DNA of 17,767 nucleotides from SZUA-430 sp964561925 (GTDB lineage Bacteria > Pseudomonadota > Alphaproteobacteria > Micropepsales > Micropepsaceae). The position numbers and the translations under genes were made by a program. The notes under the pieces were generated by a model that worked only from the letters and a program-made list of their open reading frames with translations, was not told where the DNA came from and did not search any database. Below, piece after piece: positions 7,295 through 13,403 of this stretch (the first letter of the stretch is position 1; each line of letters begins with the position of its first letter). Location: contig CAZLRW010000080.1 of NCBI GenBank assembly GCA_964561925.1, positions 1-17,767 on the forward strand. The letters run 5' to 3'.

Positions 7295-8161
7295 CTACTT
7301 GGCCGGTGTCGCCTCCACCCTTGCGCGCAGATAGTCGTAGAGCGCATCGATTTCGGCGTCGGTGAAGTGCGTGAATTCCTTGACGGCCTCATTGGACATG
7401 AACGGTAATGTCCGCCCGCCCACGGCCGTGCCCGTGCGCATGAAGTTTCGAAAATCCTCCCGCTCGTAGCCGCCGACGACCAGGAGGTCCGGGCTGACGA
7501 AGAGGAAGCGATCACGGCCCTTCAAATCCAGACCGTGGCACCCCGCGCAGGCGATCGATGCGAGGTAGCGGCCGGGTGCCGTCTGCTCGCCGAGATCGAG
7601 TGGGTGGGTGTCCATTTGGTCGATGGCGCGCTGAGCCTCCGGCACGCCCAAACCAAACGCCAGGAAAGCACGTCCGATCCACTTCGCGACGGGCTTCGGA
7701 TGCTCCTTGCCGCCGACCGGTTGGCTTCGGATGTACGCGATGAGCGCGGCGATGTCGTCGTCAGATACACGCGAGAACGAGGCCGAAGGCATGAAGCGCA
7801 CCGTCGTTCCGTCCGACTTCACCCCCTGTCGTATGGCGCGGGTAAAGTCGTCGTCCGCGTATCGTTCGGCAAGCCGCGTGAGATTCGTCGCATAAACTTT
7901 CACGAACCTCGCCGCTTCGCCCTGCATCTCACCACCCTGAAGCCCCTCCCCATGGCAGTTGATGCAACCCAGCACGCGCGCCAGGTGCGCGCCCCTGGCG
8001 GCATCCACCGGCTTCGACAACGTCAACGGTGTCACGCTCAGATCGTAGGTCCGGCCTACCACGGCCGACGATGCGACATAGACATAGGCGGCGGTGAGAC
8101 CTCCGAACGCTACCAGCACGCCACTTACGATCATCGTCCATTTCAGGAATGGATTCTGCAT
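7295..8161 (-). CDS. Membrane-anchored diheme cytochrome c
   Basis: A 288-residue c-type cytochrome with two haem-attachment motifs: CINCH (C66, C69, H70) and CAGCH (C205, C208, H209). Likely axial Met ligands are M124 in RFMPSASF and M255 in LPFMSNEAV, so each half is a class I cytochrome c domain (residues about 52-148 and 192-282). Residues 9-30 form an uncleaved hydrophobic anchor, placing the haems in the periplasm. This architecture resembles the cytochrome subunits that accept electrons from periplasmic dehydrogenases, but no dehydrogenase is adjacent. The gene starts 16 bases downstream of the adenylate-forming enzyme gene on the same strand and is probably co-transcribed with it under the TetR-type operator region at 9565-9606. 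A cytoplasmic acyl-adenylating enzyme coupled with a periplasmic cytochrome is an unusual pairing. Confidence 0.9.
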   Translation of the reverse strand: MQNPFLKWTMIVSGVLVAFGGLTAAYVYVASSAVVGRTYDLSVTPLTLSKPVDAARGAHLARVLGCINCHGEGLQGGEMQGEAARFVKVYATNLTRLAERYADDDFTRAIRQGVKSDGTTVRFMPSASFSRVSDDDIAALIAYIRSQPVGGKEHPKPVAKWIGRAFLAFGLGVPEAQRAIDQMDTHPLDLGEQTAPGRYLASIACAGCHGLDLKGRDRFLFVSPDLLVVGGYEREDFRNFMRTGTAVGGRTLPFMSNEAVKEFTHFTDAEIDALYDYLRARVEATPAK

Positions 8162-8177
8162 GACGTTGTTCCCCGTT

Positions 8178-9545
8178 TCACGCCGCGCTTAGGCCCGCCT
8201 TCGCGAGGGTGATGGTCTTGCCCGTCGCGCCCCGCGCCAGCTTGTCGATCCGGCGCGCGCGGATCGTCGGCCGCACCGCGCCGCGCGAGTCTAGGTACGC
8301 GCTGATCCGCGCCACGACCTCTTGCTCGGGAAACGCCGCCGTCGTGGCGACGCACGCGACGTCGAGTTCGTTTGGCCCGGCAGTGAATTGCCACCCGCTG
8401 ATCGCAAGGCCCCGTAACGCCGCGCCCAACTGCATCGGCGAAACGCTGACCTTGCCGCCGTCGCGCGCAGCGAATTCCAAGATGTCGCCGGAACGGCCCT
8501 CAATGTTGCTGAGACAGCCGAACGGACGCCTGCACGCGCAACGGCCGGCGGCCATGGTCAGGCGATCGTTCAGCTCATAGCGAATGAGCGGCAACGTGCG
8601 GCTGAACAACACGGTCAGAAGCACTTTCGCGCCCGCCTCGCCCGGCGGGACAGGGCGTCCCCGATCATCGACGTTCTCGACGATGCACATGTCGTCCGCC
8701 AGGTGCATCGCCTTCGCCTCGCCGCACGTGCCGGCCAAGGCGCCGAATTCGCTGGCGGCGTATGTGTTCGAAGGCTCGATGCGGAACGCCCGCACGGCCG
8801 CCTCTCGCGCCTCGGCGGTCATGACTTCCGCGCTGCACTGGATGCGCTTCGGCTCCAAATGCAAGCGGCCGCTCAACTGCTCGCCCGCCAGCACCTGCAT
8901 CATCGACGGGTAAATCGTCAGGATCGTGGGACGGTAGGCGTTCAGCTTCGCGACCACCTCCTCGACCGGCGCGCCGGAGTCGAACGTCATCTGCTCCCAC
9001 GCGAGTTTCAGCCTTGCGATTTCGGCGGAGAGACGGGCGCTCATATGCCAGGGCACCGCGGTCGTCATCATCGCACTGCGCTCACCCTTCGGTGGCCGAC
9101 CGTCGGTTGGCCAGCTCGAGACGCGCGCGCCGCTCGCCAACACCGTTCGCCATTCCGTCGGGTCGAAGAGGAAGTAGCCGCGCTCGCCTGTGGTGCCCGA
9201 GGTGGCCACGACGTGGTAGCGGTCGCGGAATCTGTCGGTGACGCTCATCCGCGCGGCGAACGCGGCGACATCGGCCAAGCGAATGGCGCGGTCGGTCACC
9301 GCCTCGTCGAAGGCCGCCATCAAGGCGCCCTTGGTCAAAGACGGCAAGCGGTCCAGCGGCGCGTTTTCGAGACCTTTGTGGAAGCGGCCATAGAACGGCG
9401 AGCGCGCGAGGGCAAAGCGGCACAGGCGCTCGAACGCGCAGGCCCGGTGGCGCTCCAGCCGCTCGTGACTCCAGCGGTCGCGCGCCCGCAGTGCCAAAAC
9501 CTGGGCGATGAAGCGGATCCTGTCGAGCGCGACCGGGGGGCGCAT
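8178..9545 (-). CDS. PaaK/F390-synthetase-like adenylate-forming enzyme
   Basis: A 455-residue ANL-superfamily enzyme of the phenylacetate-CoA ligase / coenzyme F390 synthetase-like group. It carries the phosphate-binding loop TSGTTGERG (115-123), the AMP-site segment YAASEFG (262-268), RYELNDRL (322-329, the ribose/adenine-binding Asp region) and GRSGD (350-354) at the hinge to the C-terminal lid. The family activates a carboxylate as acyl-AMP, often for transfer to CoA or another nucleophile; the substrate here is unknown. Just before the hinge, GRCACRRPFGC holds three closely spaced Cys (336, 338, 344) that might bind a metal. The ATG at 9545 is chosen over an in-frame GTG at 9554 because GAGG lies eight bases upstream of the ATG. 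Divergent from the TetR gene, with the diheme cytochrome gene immediately downstream. Confidence 0.87.
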   Translation of the reverse strand: MRPPVALDRIRFIAQVLALRARDRWSHERLERHRACAFERLCRFALARSPFYGRFHKGLENAPLDRLPSLTKGALMAAFDEAVTDRAIRLADVAAFAARMSVTDRFRDRYHVVATSGTTGERGYFLFDPTEWRTVLASGARVSSWPTDGRPPKGERSAMMTTAVPWHMSARLSAEIARLKLAWEQMTFDSGAPVEEVVAKLNAYRPTILTIYPSMMQVLAGEQLSGRLHLEPKRIQCSAEVMTAEAREAAVRAFRIEPSNTYAASEFGALAGTCGEAKAMHLADDMCIVENVDDRGRPVPPGEAGAKVLLTVLFSRTLPLIRYELNDRLTMAAGRCACRRPFGCLSNIEGRSGDILEFAARDGGKVSVSPMQLGAALRGLAISGWQFTAGPNELDVACVATTAAFPEQEVVARISAYLDSRGAVRPTIRARRIDKLARGATGKTITLAKAGLSAA

Positions 9546-9558
9546 GTCTTGCACCTCA

Positions 9559-9586
9559 TTGAAACTTTACACATGTAAAGTACACT
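9559..9586 (+). promoter_or_regulatory. Predicted sigma-70-type promoter of the TetR gene
   Basis: TTGAAA (9559-9564) resembles a -35 element (five of six bases) and TACACT (9581-9586) a -10 element (four of six). The 16-base spacer is exactly the first palindrome (9565-9580). Transcription would begin near 9593, inside the second palindrome, leaving about 20 bases before the start codon. On the other strand TTTACA (9605-9600) and TACTTT (9582-9577), spaced 17 bases, could serve the leftward operon. These are visual predictions. Confidence 0.5.
9565..9580. promoter_or_regulatory. Palindromic operator 1 (likely TetR-family binding site)
   Basis: CTTTACA-CA-TGTAAAG is an inverted repeat with 7-bp arms and a 2-bp centre. 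It lies in the 68-base gap between the divergent adenylate-forming enzyme and TetR genes, where TetR-family regulators usually bind, and fills the predicted promoter spacer of the TetR gene. It differs from operator 2 at a single position (A rather than G at 9573), which strongly suggests both are sites for the same dimeric protein. Confidence 0.85.
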
Positions 9587-9590
9587 GTGA

Positions 9591-9606
9591 CTTTACACGT
9601 GTAAAG
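9591..9606. promoter_or_regulatory. Palindromic operator 2 (likely TetR-family binding site)
   Basis: CTTTACACGTGTAAAG is a perfect 16-bp palindrome. Its centre is 26 bases from that of operator 1, about two and a half helical turns. The right arm overlaps the AAAGG ribosome binding site of the TetR gene, so bound repressor would cover the transcription start and translation initiation region. Confidence 0.87.
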
Positions 9607-9613
9607 GTGATTG

Positions 9614-10195
9614 TTGAGCGCCGGCGAAACCCGCGTGGAAATCCTTGAGGCTGCGGTGAAGCTCGCGGCGAAGCGCGGCCTCGGCGCCGTCACGATGGCC
9701 GACGTCGCGAAGGCGGCCGCCGTATCACGCCAGTCCGTCTATCTGCACTTCCACACGCGCGGGCAACTGATGGCGGAGATGATGCGGCACCGGTTGCTGC
9801 AGGACCCGCTGGCGCAGGAGGTGCGCCGCCTTTCGGGATTGCCCGCATCCGTCGCGACGTTCGAGGCCATGGTTGCCGCGGCGGTTCGCTTCATTCTGTC
9901 GATCGCGGGTCCCGCGATGATGGAGTTCGCCGCGTCGGTCGATGACAAAGTCCTGCAGGCCGCACTGCGCGAGCGCAATCGGACGGGCACCGCCATGATC
10001 AACCGCATGATGGAGGATTTGCAGCGCCAGGGTCTTTTGCGCGCCGGATGGAGCGCGCAGGAGGCGTCGCAATGGCTGCTCGCGCAGCTGACTCCGACCA
10101 CGCTCTACACGTTGCGCTTTCTCATGGGCTGGCCCGTAGAACGCATCATCGAACGGTGCGTGTCGACGCTCCGCCGCGAACTGATCAAGGGGTGA
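9614..10195 (+). CDS. TetR/AcrR-family transcriptional regulator
   Basis: A 193-residue protein with a canonical TetR N-terminal DNA-binding domain: helix 1 (RVEILEAAVKLAAKRG), then the helix-turn-helix around residues 25-46 (VTMADVAKAAAVSRQSVYLHF). The C-terminal part is helical and would form the ligand-binding and dimerisation domain; it is too divergent to suggest a ligand. The start is TTG: two adjacent TTG codons (9611, 9614) are possible, and AAAGG at 9603-9607 lies three and six bases upstream respectively, favouring 9614. A weak start plus an operator over the ribosome binding site fits a low-level autorepressor. By position it should regulate itself and the divergent adenylate-forming enzyme/cytochrome operon through the palindromes at 9565-9606. 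Confidence 0.9.
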   Translation: MSAGETRVEILEAAVKLAAKRGLGAVTMADVAKAAAVSRQSVYLHFHTRGQLMAEMMRHRLLQDPLAQEVRRLSGLPASVATFEAMVAAAVRFILSIAGPAMMEFAASVDDKVLQAALRERNRTGTAMINRMMEDLQRQGLLRAGWSAQEASQWLLAQLTPTTLYTLRFLMGWPVERIIERCVSTLRRELIKG

Positions 10196-10216
10196 GGCGG
10201 CGGAACCAATCGCCAA

Positions 10217-11011
10217 TCACATATACTTGGGTTCGCCGACCAGGTAGGTAAGCGTCAGCTTCACGCGCGGCATCACGACCTCCCGCTCGCCCGCGTCCCA
10301 CGCATAGCTGGGCGCCACTTCCTTGCCCATCGCCAGAAGTTCGTCGGTGGTGTAGGCGCGCAGGCACGACACACACCCGTCCCAGCTGAGGATGAAGGGC
10401 GCGATCGGAATCGGATAGGTCCAAAGGAACCGCGCGACCGTCATGCGCCCCATGAACGGCGTGCGCAGCAGGCCGAGCAGGAAGCCGCCGATCGTCGTCG
10501 GAACCACGGCTTTGCGGTTGAACGGCTCGATCACTGCGATGGTGCGTCCCTTGGCGGCGGCATCCGCGAGCACGCGCTTCGCGTCCGCGGGTTTGAAGTG
10601 GTGCAGCGCCGTGAACACGGTCTGAAACCGCCCGAGCTCGCGCGGCACGTCGAACGCGCTCACCGACGAAAGCTCGCCGGTCGCGGCCCCCGCGGTTTCC
10701 GCCTCGATCGCGCGGAACGCCTCGACATTGGGGAAAAGATCGGTCAACCGCGCCGTCACCGGCTTGCCCAGACGCTTGCTCAAATGCGGCAGCACGGCGA
10801 TCAGCGGCCCGCCGCCGCCCGAACAGACGTCGACGATCCGCGTTTCGCCGGTGCGCGCAAGCGGCGGGATCAAGATATCCGCCACCGCCTCGCGCAGCGG
10901 CGCCGTCGCCGGCACCGAGAACGTGAACTGAAGATGATGCGTGATGAAGTCGCGCAACGTGCGCGGCAACCACGGCTGGTCTTCCCACTCGAAGAGATGA
11001 AGTCGCGCCAT
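10217..11011 (-). CDS. Class I SAM-dependent methyltransferase-like protein
   Basis: A 264-residue protein with a Rossmann-type SAM-binding motif: VDVCSGGGGPL (60-70), matching motif I (D-x-G-x-G-x-G-like), and an acidic residue at the end of the next strand (TDLFPN, D91). FQTVFTALHHF resembles motif IV and TIAVIEPFNR a later strand. The N-terminal part (FEWEDQPWLPRTLRDFITHHL) is a helical cap resembling that of small-molecule methyltransferases. A C-terminal WDGCVSCLRAYT contains two closely spaced Cys of unknown role. Substrate cannot be assigned. The ATG at 11011 has CGGAAG six to ten bases upstream and gives a sensible N-terminus; an earlier in-frame ATG at 11071 lacks this. It is convergent with the TetR gene (21-base gap) and may follow the sulfite-oxidase-like gene in one transcript. 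Confidence 0.82.
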   Translation of the reverse strand: MARLHLFEWEDQPWLPRTLRDFITHHLQFTFSVPATAPLREAVADILIPPLARTGETRIVDVCSGGGGPLIAVLPHLSKRLGKPVTARLTDLFPNVEAFRAIEAETAGAATGELSSVSAFDVPRELGRFQTVFTALHHFKPADAKRVLADAAAKGRTIAVIEPFNRKAVVPTTIGGFLLGLLRTPFMGRMTVARFLWTYPIPIAPFILSWDGCVSCLRAYTTDELLAMGKEVAPSYAWDAGEREVVMPRVKLTLTYLVGEPKYM

Positions 11012-11137
11012 TGATCTTCCGAGCTGCGGAGTTCGGTCCAAGCCGCACAAATAGCGGTCGGAGGAGATCACTTCCAGCCGTTCGACGCCCTTTGAAAGGT
11101 GCGAAGTGTCAGAGCGGGACAGATAACGGGCGACGGC

Positions 11138-11785
11138 CTACTCGTACCGCTCTTCCAGCCACGGATCGCCGGCATTGTGATAGCCGCGCGTCTCCCAAAA
11201 CCCGGGCTTGTCGTCACGGCTGAACTCGATGCGCTTCACCCACTTCGCGCTCTTCCAGAAGTAGTAGCGCGGAATGACGATGCGGACCGGCCCGCCGTGC
11301 TGGCGCGTGATCGGATAGCCCTCCCACGAATGCGCAACCATCACGTCGTCGGCGGCAAAGGCGTCGAACGTCACGTTCGTCGTGTAGCCGTCATAGGCGT
11401 GGAAGATGACGTGGCCCGCCTCCGCCTTCGGCCGCACGAGTGCGATCAGATCGCGCGCCGCCACGCCCGCCCAGCGGTTGTCGTACCGGCTCCATTTGGT
11501 GACACAATGAATATCGGAAACGCTCTCCGTTTGCGGCAGCGCCAGGAACTGCGCATGCGACAGCGTCACCGGATTTTCGACGAGCCCGTCGACGGCAAGC
11601 CGCCAATCGTCCTTCGTGACGTCGGGCTGAACCCCAAGATCGAGCACCGGCCAATTCGCGACCCGCTGCTGCCCCGGCGGCAGACGCTCAAGCCGCTCCG
11701 GATCGACACGGCCGGTGATGTTGCGCGCCGCCTTCGCCCAGCGCAGCTTCGCCGCCAGCAGCTTCTCGTTGATGTCGTCGCTCAT
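11138..11785 (-). CDS. Sulfite-oxidase-like molybdopterin oxidoreductase
   Basis: A 215-residue protein of the oxidoreductase molybdopterin-binding (sulfite oxidase/MsrP-like) fold. C94 in SVSDIHCVTKWSRYDNRW is the expected molybdenum-ligating cysteine. WRLAVDGLVENPVTLSHAQFLALP (61-84) is the classic 'L.v.G.v..P..l....l..lP' segment, and GYPITRQHGGPVRIVIPRYYFWKSAKWVKRIEF matches the family's C-terminal core. It has no Tat or Sec signal and no dimerisation or haem domain, so this is the short cytoplasmic subgroup. Physiological substrate is unknown; relatives in the fold reduce methionine sulfoxide or oxidise sulfite. It is followed on the same strand, after about 126 bases with no clear signal, by the methyltransferase gene, and preceded by smpB 53 bases upstream. 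Confidence 0.9.
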   Translation of the reverse strand: MSDDINEKLLAAKLRWAKAARNITGRVDPERLERLPPGQQRVANWPVLDLGVQPDVTKDDWRLAVDGLVENPVTLSHAQFLALPQTESVSDIHCVTKWSRYDNRWAGVAARDLIALVRPKAEAGHVIFHAYDGYTTNVTFDAFAADDVMVAHSWEGYPITRQHGGPVRIVIPRYYFWKSAKWVKRIEFSRDDKPGFWETRGYHNAGDPWLEERYE

Positions 11786-11838
11786 GACCGAAGCCTACCA
11801 AACCGGGGCGCGCACGCAGCACTCACGAAACGCTGAAC

Positions 11839-12318
11839 TCACCCCTTCTGGCGCATCAGCCGCCCTTTTTCGCGCGCCCAATCGCGTTTCTTTTCCGTAT
11901 CGCGCTTGTCGTGCAGCTTCTTGCCCTTGGCAAGGCCGAGTTCGACCTTCGCCCTGCCCTTCGCGTTGAAGATGACCTTGAGCGGGATCAGCGTCATGCC
12001 CTCGCGGTCGACCGCTTGCGAGAGTTTGGCGATCTGCCGCTTGTGCAACAGCAGCTTCCGCACGCGCCTGGGCTCGTGATTGAAGCGGTTGCCTTCCGTG
12101 TATTCGGGGATATAGGCGTTGATGAGGAAGATCTCGCCGTCCTTGGGCTGCGCGTAAGACTCGCCGATCGTGGCCTTCCCCCCGCGCAGCGACTTGACCT
12201 CGGTTCCGGTCAGCTGGATGCCCGCCTCGACGACCTCATCGATGAAGTAATTGTGCCGCGCCTTGCGGTTGTCCGCCGCGATCTTTCCCGCGGCGTCCTT
12301 GTCCTTCTTCTTGTTCAT
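11839..12318 (-). CDS. smpB: SsrA-binding protein SmpB
   Basis: SmpB is the tmRNA partner in trans-translation: it binds the tRNA-like domain of SsrA RNA and carries it to stalled ribosomes. The 159-residue length is normal. The conserved core is clear: NRKARHNYFI at the N-terminus, AGIQLTGTEVKSLRGGKATIGESYA (32-56), GEIFLINAYIPEY, NRFNHEPRRVRKLLLHKRQI, LIPLKVIFNAKGRAKVELGLAKGKKLHDKR, and the basic C-terminal tail REKGRLMRQKG that enters the mRNA channel. It lies seven bases downstream of dapA on the same strand, an arrangement I know from other alphaproteobacteria. No ssrA gene is visible in this window. Confidence 0.97.
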   Translation of the reverse strand: MNKKKDKDAAGKIAADNRKARHNYFIDEVVEAGIQLTGTEVKSLRGGKATIGESYAQPKDGEIFLINAYIPEYTEGNRFNHEPRRVRKLLLHKRQIAKLSQAVDREGMTLIPLKVIFNAKGRAKVELGLAKGKKLHDKRDTEKKRDWAREKGRLMRQKG

Positions 12319-12325
12319 CGCGCGC

Positions 12326-13219
12326 TCAGTTCAACAGGCCGACTTTCGTCATCGCCGCGCGCACTTTGGCCTTCGACGTCTCGCTCAGCGGCGCAAGCGG
12401 CAGGCGCACCGTCTCTTCGCATTTGCCGATCAGGCTCGCCGCGTACTTCACCGGCGAGGGCGACGTCTCGCAGAACAGCGTGTCGTGCAGCGGCATCAAC
12501 CGCTCGTGCAGCTCGCGCGCCTTGCCGAAGTCGCCCTTCGCGCAAGCGTTCTGGAACTCGGCACACAGGCGCGGCGCGACATTCGCCGTCACCGAAATAC
12601 ACCCGACCCCGCCATGCGCATTGAAGCCGAGCGCCGTGCCGTCCTCGCCTGACAAATGCACGAAGGCAGCCCCGCACGCCGCCCGCTGCTGCGTGACGCG
12701 CGCCATGTTCGCCGTCGCATCCTTCACGCCGGCGATGTTCTGGATCTTGGCGAGCCGCCCCATCGTCTCGGGCAGCATGTCGACCACCGAACGTCCGGGG
12801 ATGTTGTAGATCACGACCGGCAGCCGAGTCGCCTCGGCGATCGCGCGGAAGTGCAGGTAGAGCCCGTCCTGCGTCGGCTTGTTGTAATAAGGCGTCACGA
12901 CAAGCGCCGCGTCCGCCCCCAACTTCTGCGCGAGTTGGGTGAGTTCGATAGCATGCGCGGTTGAATTCGACCCCGTGCCCGCAATCACGGGCACCCGTCC
13001 TTTGGCGACCTTCACGGTGGCGCCGACCACGGCCGCGAACTCGTCGTCGCTCAAAGTTGGGGATTCCCCTGTCGTCCCGCAGGGAACAAGCCCGTGGCTG
13101 CCCTCGGCGATCTGCCAATCGACGAAGGTTTCGAATGCCTTGATATCGAGACGCCCGTCGCGAAACGGCGTGATCAGGGCTGGAATTGAGCCGCGAAGGC
13201 GCGCGAGGTCGAGGGTCAT
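12326..13219 (-). CDS. dapA: 4-hydroxy-tetrahydrodipicolinate synthase
   Basis: DapA condenses pyruvate with aspartate semialdehyde, the first committed step of the diaminopimelate/lysine pathway, which supplies both lysine and peptidoglycan. The 297-residue protein has the full active site of the (beta/alpha)8 family: GTTGE (T49-T50), YYNKP (Y112), YNIPGR (Y138, R143) and the Schiff-base lysine K166 in GVKDAT. Length and start are normal. smpB follows seven bases downstream, and the divergent neighbour is a lytic transglycosylase, so the two flanking products both relate to the cell wall. The 184-base divergent region carries a 16-bp palindrome at 13348-13363. Confidence 0.97.
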   Translation of the reverse strand: MTLDLARLRGSIPALITPFRDGRLDIKAFETFVDWQIAEGSHGLVPCGTTGESPTLSDDEFAAVVGATVKVAKGRVPVIAGTGSNSTAHAIELTQLAQKLGADAALVVTPYYNKPTQDGLYLHFRAIAEATRLPVVIYNIPGRSVVDMLPETMGRLAKIQNIAGVKDATANMARVTQQRAACGAAFVHLSGEDGTALGFNAHGGVGCISVTANVAPRLCAEFQNACAKGDFGKARELHERLMPLHDTLFCETSPSPVKYAASLIGKCEETVRLPLAPLSETSKAKVRAAMTKVGLLN

Positions 13220-13347
13220 GAGCGTCGTCGGAAGAGGTGGGATTGCAACCCCAAACTAGACCCTTTGGACGGGCCGCGACAAGGCGAGTTAACCGGATGG
13301 TTCTTCGCCCATGTGATATTCGCTCCTTGGCCGGACTCGGCCGAACA

Positions 13348-13363
13348 GTTAAGGTGCCTTAAC
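13348..13363. promoter_or_regulatory. Palindrome in the dapA / lytic transglycosylase divergent region
   Basis: GTTAAGG-TG-CCTTAAC is an inverted repeat with 7-bp arms and a 2-bp centre, located 40 bases upstream of the transglycosylase start and 128 bases from the dapA start. It contains TTAA-N6-TTAA; a third TTAA lies at 13289-13292. The CtrA cell-cycle regulator recognises TTAA-N7-TTAA, so this is close but off by one base. It could equally be a site for another dimeric regulator. Confidence 0.55.
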
Positions 13364-13403
13364 GCCTTGTGATCGTAGCAGTTCTTCGGGAAAGCGCGCG
13401 CAC

